This document shows, in pieces, positions 25,501-36,700 of a DNA stretch of 64,000 bases. The notes under the pieces were generated by a model. The model was not told the DNA's origin. It saw nothing but the letters and a program-made list of their open reading frames with translations, and searched no databases. The stretch lies in the NCBI RefSeq assembly GCF_011397635.1, contig NC_064772.1:7393035-7457034 (forward strand). The letters run 5' to 3'. The stretch's first letter is position 1, and every line of letters begins with the position of its first letter. The stretch comes from Epinephelus fuscoguttatus (taxonomy: Eukaryota > Chordata > Actinopteri > Perciformes > Serranidae). The translations under genes were made by a program, and so were the position numbers.

Positions 25501-26473
25501 TCAAAATAAAATCAAATAATGAAGCCTACATGTTCACTGTGATGGATTAAGCACCTTAGGTTCATTTTCACAGCTCCCTGAACTGATGTGCTGCTGCATA
25601 CATGTAGAAAAACTCACATCAACCTTAAAAAATGTAAATATTAAAGCAAAGAACATGTTTCACAATAAAACATGAAAAAAATACTGGCTTTGCCCTTCGC
25701 ATGGGTTAGTATAGTGTTTATTTTTGTCATTTCCACCTGCAGATCTGAACACTTCTGAAATCCAACACTTTACACAGGTGACACCTAATAATCATACTGA
25801 GATCATCATTTTCCCCTCTACTGGACGAAACCTGCAGCTGTTAAAAGATGAGAACAAAAAGCTGTGGACAGGAAGTATTTCAGTATAAAATGTTAGAAAA
25901 TCAGTCTTTAAACCACATTAAGCTGCCTGCATGTAAACATCAACATGTTACATGTTCCACTGTCTCAGTTTGCTGTGAACCTGTAGGATCATTTACTTTA
26001 ATGAACTGGAATATCTCATGAGTAATGCAGAATATACAGTATTTACACACGCATGCACTGACTCAAACACTAATGAAGAAGACTGAATACAGCATGTAAA
26101 CCTGCTTCTTTTACAACCTTGGTCTTATTTACATTAGAGCACGAATTGGGGGAAAAAAACATGTAAATGGCAGCTGTTTTTATAATGATTAAAACATTCT
26201 CAGTCATTTTTCAAACAAAAACACCAAAAATTATCTGGTTTCAGCTTTTCCTAAGTCATACTTTTGCTGTTAACTAAATATCTTTGGGTTTGGGACTGTT
26301 TATCAAACTCAGTGTAACATTTAAAAACATCACAAGAAACTTAAACAGGCATTTTTCAATATTTCTTGACATTTTGCAGACATAATGATACAGACAAGTG
26401 AGTATCATCGATCTCATCTAACTCAGCAAGAAAGCAAATAAATTTACTTCCCTAATGTCAAACTGTTCATTTA
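22568..26473. other. Intergenic AT-rich DNA, no gene recognised
   Basis: Nearly 4 kb with no coding exon I can support. Open frames are short and of biased composition. One hammerhead-like word pair at 24217-24245 is discussed as a finding. Diverged repeat fragments are likely, but none has clear ends. Confidence 0.5.
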
Positions 26474-26657
26474 AGGGTCCTGTGTATAAGATTTAGTGCC
26501 ATCTAGTGGTGAGGATCGCACACTGCAACCAGCTGAAACTTCTCCTGGTTAGAATTCCTTCAGTGTTCATTGTTTTGGCGTTCTTTTTTTCCGGGAGCTG
26601 ATTTATTCACAGAGGTCTCTTGCTCTCCAAAACAAACAAACAAACAAACAAACCACA

Positions 26658-27956
26658 GGCCCCATTTCAGAGAGCAGGATTAGTGAAAACTCTTGAGTAT
26701 GTTAAGCCTGAGGCGAGGGAAACTCTTGACTTTTCCGTTTCACAAAGCCAGTTCAGTGTAACCCTGAATTAGTTACAACTTACTCCGTGAAGCAAACCTG
26801 CTGGCTTCATCTAAGCCTGAGGCTTATCACTCACTGAGCGTGTAGCAGGAAGGAGAGACATGGCGTGTCCTTTTATGAATGAAGTGGTGGAGGTTGAGGC
26901 CCAGTTTATTCAGAGGCTGTTGTGTAAGGAGAAGGTGATTAGACCCCGTTTGGATGTCTCCCCGGAGGAGTGTCTATAGGAAAGATACCATATCACCTCA
27001 TAGTCTATCATTTATCTAACAATCTGTTCCACCCACATCTATCACATATTACACATCCTGGATTTGCATTATCATCACAGCACATTTTATGCATTGTCCT
27101 TTGATTCTTCGGCAACGGCAATTTTCTTTATAACATCAAAGACGCTGAACACATCAGCAAGGCAACGGTTTGTTGGCTCGTAAGAAAAATGACTCTGGCA
27201 CTGAAAAGACTTTTGCCCGTTTTTGTGGTTTTCCCTGGGCATAAATCATAAAGGATCATCAAAGAGAAATTCCACAGAACTGCAGGTTTGTCAGTGTTAA
27301 CAGGAAGTCATTTCACAGCAATTCAATTAACCAAAGCCCAATATTCTAAGAACAACGTAAGTACAACTAAAAAATTTTACCAGTCTGTACAATATATTTG
27401 TGTTTGATTTTGAGTTGTTGCTAGGTGCGTTTGGGCTCCATCAGATTACAGCTGAATAAGAGGATATAGCAAATTATATTAAAATATATGAACACTGTTA
27501 AGATAAAAAAAAATGTTTCTATATTTTCTGTATATTAGACATGTATTAATGCATCACTACATAACATCACTTCACATTACCTATTAACACTCTGCAATAA
27601 TTCCCCATCACACCTCATGCTGTTTAGTTGCAGCTGTTGTATCTGGGTTTTTTTTTTTAAGACATGTTTGAAATCTTCATTCACGCTCATCAAAGTGTCC
27701 ATTTCAGTTGGGATGAAATAAGTGGCTCTCTGCTTTCTGCCACTAAAGATGCTGATGTCATCTGCACTCCAATGATGATGGTTGTTGGTGCTCACAGTGA
27801 ACGCGCTTCCCTCAGGCTGAACATACTCAGAGTTGATTGAACAAATGCTGATCTGCTGTTCTGGAACCAAAATTCAAGAGTTTCCCAGCTCAGGCTCAGT
27901 CAAATCAGAGATCAGGATTAGGCAGTTTGTTGAGTCTGCTCTCTGAAATAGGGCCC
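26658..27956 (+). mobile_element. PIF/Harbinger element relic
   Basis: The ends GGCCCCATTTCAGAGAGCAGG and the reverse complement of CTGCTCTCTGAAATAGGGCCC are near-perfect inverted repeats. A second inverted match (GCCTGAG...GGGAAACTCTTGA) lies further in on both sides. A transposase remnant on the plus strand supports the class. The body is far shorter than a complete two-gene Harbinger. It is nested inside an older MITE next to a (CAAA)n run at 26628-26653. Confidence 0.72.
26860..27310 (+). pseudogene. HARBI1-like Harbinger transposase, N-terminal remnant
   Basis: From ATG 26860 the frame reads MACPFMNEVVEVEAQFIQRL and stops at a TAG (26977-26979). Past the stop, similarity resumes across stops and shifts: ERY-F, then ILCIAL-FFANG-FLYNI, then DAEHISKATVCR-VRK with LALKRLLP and FVVFPGH. 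These follow the N-terminal half of HARBI1-type DDE transposases, including the helix-turn-helix part. The catalytic part is absent. Clearly dead. Confidence 0.7.
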
Positions 27957-28703
27957 TGGTGATTAAAACTGCTAAAAACACTAAATAAAGCAGTTTTATG
28001 TTACAAACAGTGTTTCCTCTGTGCTGACTGACATGTTGAAACAAACAACCTAAATGGTTTAAACTGGTAAAAATGCTGAATAAAGCAGTTTCACATTACA
28101 AATAAGTGGGTTTTTTTCTTAACACTGCTAATTGCGGAGGGGCTTCTTATTATGGTGATTGAGGCGAAATGTGATTGGCCCTATCTAGAGCCAGTGTTTG
28201 GTTTGTCCATTCTGGGCTACTGTTGAAACATGGCGGTGCAACATAGCAATCTCCGTGGACAAGGACCCACTACCTAAGTAGATAGTAGCAGTTCATTCTA
28301 AGGTAATGAAAACACATCGTTTCTTATTTTCAGGTGATTATGCACTACAGAAAACATACTTATTATATTTAATTTCTGCCAATATATCCCATTAAATCCT
28401 ACACACTGGACCTCTAAATGAAGCTTGTGAGAAAAATGAAACATACCCAAGAGGAGTGATGGCCAAATATACATAAACAAGACCCAGGTTGTGAAAAAAA
28501 GTGATTTTCTCAAACTCCAACTGTTCAACATGTGACACTGATGGATGCTAAAGGTAGAAGACTCCACCCAGCTTGAGGCAAATTCTAAAATCACCAAAGT
28601 TCAGTCAAAGATGCATAAATGTCAGACACGTCTGACAGAGAGGTCACTGAGCTTGTGCTGCTTTAGTCATAATACTCATAATACAGACATAAAACAAAAC
28701 TGA

Positions 28704-31700
28704 TTAGAAGTCAGAATCGTCTGTGACGTAGCCGGCGTTAGCAGAAGTTTCAAATGTCTGCAGGTTGATCTCACCAGACTCCTTCAGCTGCTCTCTCTTC
28801 TTCTTCTTGTCGTGATTCTTGATGTGAACACTCAGACCCCTCTCAGTCATTTCATAGATCTGACACTGGGCACAGTAATAGGGCGACACACCAACATGCC
28901 TGAACTGATCACCCAAATATGACACAAGTGACTTGAAGCCTTTATTACAGATGTTGCAGCGAGGGATGATACCCGGGTGCTCCGTCTCCAGGTGTTTCTT
29001 CAGACCCCACCTTGTTCCTTTGTACCCTGTCTTGTCCGTCTCCGCTGAGCAGAGGAGGCAGGTGAACACGGCCTCCTGGTTGGCGTGGCGTTTTGTGTGG
29101 GCATCAAGTGCAATCTGGGTGCGAACCGTCTGCTCGCACTTTGTACAGAAGAACGTCTTGTTTCCCTCCATGTGGTGCATGTGTTTTAAATGTACAGCCA
29201 AACCTGCGGCTCTCTTGAAGTGTTTTCCGGGTGGTGGGCACAGCGTGCACACCAGTTCTCTTTTATCTGAACCTGAGTCCAGCCCCATCAGTTCCCTGTA
29301 GTTCTCTCCATGCTTCAACACATCCGTGTTGCTAAGAACCTCCAACTTGTTCGCCTCCTTTTCGACAGCCACCTGCTTCCTCTTTTTCCGCCTAACCTTA
29401 TCTCTCGGCTTCACTGGCACAGGCAGTTTGGCTGGGCTGGTCATCACAGGTAAAGGAGCTCTGGCACTCTCCCTCACCAAAGGATGTTTAATTATCGGCT
29501 TTTTGGTCGGGAGCGATCTGTCCACGGACATTGTGAACTTGTAGCTCTCTCCTTCTTCTTCAGGATTTGAATACTCAATGACGTAAACATCGTCTTCCTC
29601 TTCCTCTCCCACAACGACCTCCTCTGCAGGCATCAAGTACTCCACCTCATAGCACTGTGCAGTGTCTTTAACCTTCCCCCCAACATCAGACTGCTCCTCT
29701 GCAATGTGTTCATCATCGATTCTCACCACAGATATCTGGTCCATCCCATCTACAACGTCCCTGTTTCCACTGCCTGACACGACTGAAGACAAAATCGCTT
29801 TTCCTGCAGGCCCACCTCCGATTGCTGGGTGTTCAGAAGACATCTGACAAGAGAAAAACACATAGAGTCACACTCAACAGAATAAACATTTTTTTCTGCT
29901 GTAAAACATGAGTTGAAATTATTAGTCAATCAATTGCAAAATATTACTATTTTGATTATCAATCAATAATTTATTCATCTACTCTATGCAGAAAGAGAAA
30001 AATTCTGGCCTCTTCAATGTGTTTATCTTATGGTTTTTTTTATGCCAGTAAACTGAATATATTTGGGATTTTGAACAACAAATATGAAGACGTCTGCTTG
30101 ACTGGGCATTTATGATGAGAATTTTTCACTATTTTCTGATATTTTACACACAAAATGACTAGATTACTTATTGAGAAAACAATGTACATTGTTTTTCGCA
30201 GCATGAAGATGGCAGGTAATGTTGTTTTCTTAATTTTGTACAATAAATTAACAGACAAAATGAACATATAAACTGTATGGTGTTTAGTTTCAGGGTTTTT
30301 AAAGCAAGTCTAAAACAAGTGTATTGTTTTTTTATCTTTATTCAACTAGTTTTTTCAGTTTACCTGTAATTTTTCAATTGTCACTGTTATTTAGAAGTAT
30401 CGCTATTTCAAGTATTGTTGTGTTGTTTTTATTTCATATTCATGTTTTAAATTATTTTAAATAAGATGGAAAGAAAGAGTAATATCCAACATTCTTTCAT
30501 TTGAAATAAATGTCAAAAATATCACTCAAAAGCATACTAAATGTAACTAATATGCATTGGTATTCAGATCCTTTACCTAGGTAAAAGTACTAATACCACA
30601 CTGTAACAACCTCTGTTACGAGTATAAGTTCTGCATTGAAAATGTTGCTTCAGTAAAAGTATAGTCAGTAAAATGTAGCTATAAGTATGTAGCATCGAAA
30701 TGTCCTTTGTGATTGTTATACTATTATATGTGATCTTATTATATTATACTGACTCATGCATTAATTTAAAAGCAGGATTTACAGTTGTAGTTGGTTAGAG
30801 TGGAGCTCAGTTTGAACTATTAATGAACTATTATGAACTATTAATTTCATAATGCGTTAATTAGCTGATTATTTTCTCCATTAATCCACTGATTGTTTGG
30901 TTTGTAAAAAAAAAATAGTGGAAAAACAGTGAGAAATGTTTGTCATAATGAGCCAAAGCCCAAAGTGTCACATTCACAAAGTTTGTTTTGTCCAGTCTTT
31001 AACATTATCACTAAGACACCACAATTATCAACATTATAAAAAGGAAAAGTCTGTGAAGCTGGAACCATGAAATGTTTTACACGGAAAAATAAATAAATAA
31101 TAATAATCAAAAATTAATAATTGCCAATTAATTTTCTGACAATCAACTACTGAAGAAATCAACTAATTGTTTTAGCTGTATGTGTATGACCTGTTGGGTA
31201 GTTTGATGTCATCAGAATCAGATTCTGTTTAATTGCCACGCAGATTCTCACATACAGAATTTGCTTTGGTGTTTTGGTGCATAGACGAGAAACATTAATA
31301 CAAAATATGAAAAATAAACAATAAAAAACATTTTAAACATGCTAGTAATTTATTTATTTTATTTCAAATTTACATTTATACAAGACAGACATACAAAAAA
31401 AAGGTAACAAAGCAAAACATCCATCCATACAGTACATTACCTCACGATTTAATCATTCACTTCATTTCAGTATTATAATGTGTACTTGACCTATACAGAG
31501 GGGGGCAAGGTCTTGAGACAAATGTAACTGCAGGGCCTTGCCACAGCATTCTATTTAAAATAGCATAACATTCAATTTAAAAATATAACCTATGTAACTG
31601 TCTACCATGAAAGAGCTAGGCAGGAATGTGCAAAAGTACGTTCTTGGAGATGTGCAAAGGCTCACAGTATTACTAATAAACAAATAAATAATAACATAAT

Positions 31701-32153
31701 AAAATTAAAATTGTAAAATAAAAGAAGAAAAATAAATATAAATAATCATTTTAAATAAATTACTAAACAAATACAAAAATATATAAACTTTTCATACGTT
31801 TAATTATGCAATAATCTTAATTTATACAGCAACTAAAGCTGTCAGATAAATGCAGTGTAAAAACAACATTTCCCTCTGAAATATAGGGGAGCAAAGTATA
31901 ATATAGCATGACAAGACAAGACTCAAGCAAAGTACAAGCACCTCAAATATGTAGGCCTACTTAAGTACAGTACTTAAGTAAATGTACTTAGTTACATTTC
32001 ACCGCAGCTAATATGGTACACAGACAAGCACATATAATGTTCCGTTTTATTGAGTCCAGAGAAAAGCAGCAGCAGTACTCCTCGTCCTGCTAAACTCTTA
32101 AATGTACTGAATAAATATTTACTCACCATGATCCTGCTGCTGAAGTCGGCCAT
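28704..32153 (-). CDS. C2H2 zinc-finger protein, two coding exons
   Basis: Exon 1 is 32153-32127 (MADFSSRIM, donor GTGAGT). Exon 2 is 29843-28704, entered through acceptor TCTCTTGTCAG directly before MSSEHPAIGG. Phase is 0, giving about 388 aa. The N-terminal half is acidic (VVGEEEEDDVYVIEY near residue 90) and is followed by a basic stretch (KVRRKKRKQ, near 165), a likely nuclear localisation signal. From about residue 210 come five finger-like units: CTLC...HLKHMHH, CTKC...HTKRH, CLLC...HLETEH, CNIC...FRH (last His position unclear) and CAQC...HIKNH. The tail ends YVTDDSDF. It is probably a nuclear DNA- or RNA-binding regulator. I do not recognise the orthologue. It lies on the strand opposite its neighbours. 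Confidence 0.82.
30555..32010. mobile_element. hAT-type MITE with internal insertions, in the zinc-finger gene intron
   Basis: The left part (TATTCAGATCCTTTACCTAGG...AGTACTAATACCACACTG) and right part (ATTTCCCTCTGAAATATAGGGG...AAGTACAGTACTTAAGTAAATG) are the two halves of the abundant teleost MITE. About 0.9 kb of other sequence separates them, including a LINE-type tail near 31213-31330 and A-rich DNA. Confidence 0.55.
31213..31330. repeat. LINE 3'-end fragment
   Basis: TCAGAATCAGATTCTGTTTAATTGCC and the following ACATACAGAATTTGCTTTGGTG resemble the truncated, reversed 3' ends of RTE/Rex-like LINEs that are frequent in fish. Short, without coding sequence. Confidence 0.4.
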
Positions 32154-33762
32154 CACAGCCAAACCTCGTTAGCTGGAGACAAAACTGCACCTAGCTTAGC
32201 AACAAGGCAGCTAACGGGGCTACAAGTTTCCAACCGAAAATGTACTTTATTCTTTTTTTTAACTTTGCACCAGTTTGCTATTTATCGGTTAAAATCAAAA
32301 GCTGAAACTCACGTTTAAATGTTCAGAGAGAGAGGATATTTATGCTTCAGTCGCTGCAGGAGGGTAGCCAGGTTTCGATGGGAATCATTTGCTCAGCTCC
32401 CCCAAAATGTCCAGCTTCTTTATGGGAAAATATAAACATCAGCAGCGCACCGGGGGAGCCTCCGCCCCCTGGTGGCGCGGCGTAATACAGCACTGTACTG
32501 ACTGGAAAAATACTGTAATATGAAGGGGCTGTTCTGTTTTCCTCCACTCCACTTAATTTATTTGACAACATTAGTCACCAGTTACTTTGTACCATACGCT
32601 TTGTACATTCGGATTATCAATACAAAATGGAAATCAACTAAAACATTATCTTAGAATAAGTTACCCAGCAGAATGTAAAATAATAAACAAACTGAGGTGA
32701 TGCAAAAACAAACACAAAGAAACACTACCCCCAACATATTGTATTATGCCGTGTTCTGTCTGGGTATGGTAACACCACTTTAGACGTACCATAGGTAGAC
32801 CCGCACTGCACCATTAAACAAGAACTAACAGTAACAATAAAGAGATTTGTTGATTCATAATTAGAGACCCCAAAGCTACAAATATTTTTTCTTGAGCATC
32901 CCTGAGTGACTGGCAGAAAATGAAGGACCCCTCTGCTAGCATAAATTAGTTATCAGAGTTCTAAAACTTACCCTGTGACATTTGAAAGTTAGAAGTTAAA
33001 AGATGACGCTGAAATCCTGGAGTTGAAAAAAGCCATGGTTCTTCACTCTTGTCGATGCTGGTTAGTTGTGCAAATGGTTTATTCTTGTACTCTTGTATTC
33101 TTGGCCAAATTTTAAATGAGACATGCAAAATAAAGCTATTTTAATGAAATATCACCATGTTAAGCTCAGATTTGTTTTTTGTTTTTTCTGACGGAAGCAT
33201 CCGTCACACATGATGTGTCCAAAGACCATTGAAAATTTGAAAATCCAGCAATAATATTTGTTTGTAGGGATTGTGGCACTGATACATGGTGTAATTTTAT
33301 ACCAACATTAATGCATCAACAATTATAGTTCAGTAATACATTATTCTAAAATAAGGCACTCTGCATAATGCATTACTTTTGATAGTTTAAGTTTATTTGG
33401 TGCGAATACTTATGCATCTTACTTATATTTTGAACGCGGCACTTTTACTTGTAATGGAGTATTGTCACAGTAAAAGACTACATACTTGTTTTAAGTACTG
33501 TTTTTGAGTGTATTTATTTGCCATTTGCAACAACAGGTGATTGTCTCTGTAACAATCAAGTTACAATAAAGCAACGCAGTTTTGAATTCCTTGGCAGGCG
33601 CATGCGCAAATCGGCAGAGCGAATGAGCGGTGACTAGCTAGTTTCTCTCGTAGCGTTCAGTCAGTTCAGACCTGTGCTTTCGCTGACTGTTGTACACAGT
33701 TATTGTTTAACCGTCAGTCGTTTCTACCGAGCGGGATTAACGTGATCGAGGAGTGAAAGAAT
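32154..33762. other. Divergent intergenic region between zinc-finger gene and eif1ax
   Basis: The two genes point away from each other across 1.6 kb. GC content rises near 32340-32480 and again at 33590-33760, just before eif1ax. No ORF in between is convincing. Confidence 0.5.
33598..33607. promoter_or_regulatory. NRF1-type palindrome upstream of eif1ax
   Basis: GCGCATGCGC with flanks G...A fits the NRF1 consensus YGCGCAYGCGCR. It lies about 155 bases before the eif1ax ATG in a locally GC-rich stretch, the usual place in housekeeping promoters. Binding is inferred. Confidence 0.5.
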
Positions 33763-36700
33763 ATGCCCAAAAATAAAGGTAAGGGACGGACGGAGATGTA
33801 AACGTATGTTTCAGTGTTGTTAATTGTCTTGTCGAGCCCGCCGCTACGACACACGCAGTGAAAACGTGACACTGACCAGCTAACGCTTGTTAGCAACACG
33901 AATTAGATATATAGACACATAGGTAGATAGTTTATTCATCCGCGGGGGGAAATTCACAAGAATTATAAGTCGTGTACTAGTGTCTGAGTCCAACTTATTC
34001 GCTAAACAAGAATTCGGCTGAGATAATGACGAAGTTAGTTCAAGCTTGATAAAGTTGTACAACACTTTCTGCTGCTAGCCAGCTAATAGCTAACGTACTT
34101 TGCTGTTTAATACCGTTGATAGCTGACACAGCTAACTAGCTAGTTAAACCCCACCCCGGTGTGGCCCGTGACATCTGGGACTTTTATTTCACCCAAGTTA
34201 ACCCCTGATATCACCAGGTAACCTTGTACTTGATTTTTAAACTCAATTGATTATCAAAATTAAGCGTACCGTTTCAAGTATGTCATTTAGATTAGCGAAC
34301 TAGCAAGGCAACTTTAACGTTAGCTACTGTTCTTGTCATTCCCTATCTGCTGTAGTGTTCCCAGCTACACTGACAGTGGATGACACTCAGTATTTGAGCC
34401 AGTATTCAGGTCCTCGACTAATGTAAAAGTGCTAATATCACACTGTAGAAATACTCTGTTACAAATAAAAGCCCTGCATTGGGAATGTCACACAAGTAAA
34501 AGTATGTAAGTATAATAAGGGTAATGTAGCCTAATTTTGGTATTATATAGTGTTGAAGTTTTTTCAATGCATATATTAAACGCAGGAAATTATTTCCTTT
34601 TCATATTTATCCTTGTCCATATTACTAGTTACTTGTAGTGTTTCAGTTGCTAATGTTATTTTATAGTATCCCAGCTATGTTATGTTTTGTTGATGTTTGT
34701 ATATTATGTATTTTTGTATTGCTTTACTAATAAGGGTAAGTAGACTAATATCTTGGATTAAACGTAATTGCCGCAAAAGATCATCTAATCAGTTGGTTAA
34801 AATAATATATATATGGCAAAAAAATTTGTTCCAGAGGTTCTAATACTATTTTCTGTAAAGCTTACAAAGCTTACAATCTGTGTTGCTTAAGTCATAGGAT
34901 TTTAAATATAAATCTGAACTATGCGAAGATATAAGATTATTCGAATAGTTGATGGGTAGATATTATAGCTGTGCATGTATGTATGCTGAGCAGTTTAATT
35001 TATAACAAACATCACATTGTATACACTCTTTGTATATTTTGTAAAAATCTTAATTTGTAAAGTAACTAAAGCTGTCAGTTAAGTGTAGTGAAGTTAATGG
35101 TACAATATTTCCCTCTGAAATGTAGGTGAGTAAAAGCAGAAAATAACATGGAAAAGACAACACTCAAATAAATGACCTCAATTTATTCTCTATTACAATA
35201 CTTGAGTAATTGTACCTTGTTATACTCTACCAATGCTTACGCTAGTTTTTAATTGACCATTTCCAGGCAGGTTATCTTTGGAGGTAGTTCGTCAACTAGA
35301 AATTTACACAAAGAGAAGTAGACTTAACTGGAACTGAAAGCGAACTGATATACACTGCTAGGTCAGTGACAAGAATCCATAAAAAAATGAATGGATAACA
35401 TTGATTGATATCTCCTTGTGCATGTTTATAGGTAAAGGAGGAAAGAATCGGCGACGTGGAAAGAATGAGAATGAGTCTGAGAAGAGAGAGCTGGTGTTCA
35501 AAGAGGACGGACAGGGTGAGTACTGGTTCTAGTGCTTTTTTTTTTTTTTTTTTGGCTGATAGGTGGTCGGAAGAGTCAGCTGCTGCTGACAAAGTTACAC
35601 CGAAGACAGCTAACAAAAAATCTATCTTTTTTGCTGGAGGATGTGTGCTCAGTTAAACTCTTTAAACACCAAATCCAAGACACAGAATAAACCTGTTTCA
35701 AGGTGTCAACTTGAGTTTTGGGCATTTGTGATTAGCATTTTTCCACTATTTTTTGACATTTTATAAACTAATCAAGCAGTTGATTTATAATAAAAAAAAT
35801 AGTTGGCAGACTAATTGATAATAGATACTTGTTGAGGGAGACAATGTTTGGTATTTTTTCTTGAACAATACAGTGGCATAATGATCAAACTTGGTGTTGT
35901 TGATTATCTGTTAGATGTCATGAACAATAACAAATCAGCAGGTCAGAGTTCATAAGAGCCTCATAAAATAACATTTTTAGGGCAAAGAGAAATAAAACAT
36001 AAACCCATACTGAGTCAAAAACTGAAATAGACACTGCACAACATTCAGCACACCTTTTGAGAAATATAATTTCAGCAGTGATGTGTGAAGAGGAGGATTT
36101 TTCATATGCAACAGACATCCTTATGGAGAGCCTTACTAGATGGTAGCATCAGTTCGCAGTCAACAGCGTTCAGAGCTTTGACTGCAGCGCTCAGTGCTGC
36201 CAAAATCCCTGTTGGCATGAAAGTGAATGTGTGGAGGAGGCTTTGCTGGTGTAAGAAACACCTTCAGGTAGAACGCACAGCTTATTTAATGCACACAGAG
36301 TTTTGTCCATTAAAGAATTATAAAAATCACAGAACCTTCTTAGAATATTTATTTATATATTCATATATCACATTTTTCTGAAAATGTTTAAATAAGATCT
36401 ACTTTATTGTCCGCAGAGGGAAATTTTGTTTGGGCAGTAGTGCTACACCAAGCTGCAATCAACTTGAAGCAGTACAGACATTATGAATACATACAATGAA
36501 AAAAGGAGGATACATAAGTCATAAATCATAAAACCAATATACAAACATCTCTCAAAATCATTTCTTTATGTGTCAATTGGATGTAGATCACATGTTACTG
36601 TATTAAAAATGGAAGTTAAACATTTCAGTCATTATGTGAGAAGAAATATAAGGACTTACTTGGATAATTTAGTCAGTTTGGCCTTTTTTAGTGAGCAGTC

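Larger units (their letters stand above)
26474..28415. mobile_element. Non-autonomous transposon split by a Harbinger relic
   Basis: The left end AGGGTCCTGTGTATAAGATTTA and the reverse complement of the right end, AGAGGTCCAGTGTGTAGGATTTA, are imperfect inverted repeats. The left part (26474-26655) has GCCATCTAGTGGTGAGGAT. The right part (27957-28415) has GAAACATGGCGG and TCAGGTGATTATGCACTA, words that belong together in this teleost repeat family. The two parts are separated by the element at 26658-27956. Confidence 0.6.

Noticed and set aside
27577..27870. 97-codon minus-strand ORF as an independent gene
   Set aside because: It lies wholly inside the Harbinger-type terminal repeats, so at most it is a transposon remnant; kept only as a question in the findings.
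35456..35656. ORF extending eif1ax exon 2 into the intron
   Set aside because: It is in another frame from eIF1A and runs through a poly-T tract; the in-phase exon ends at 35515.
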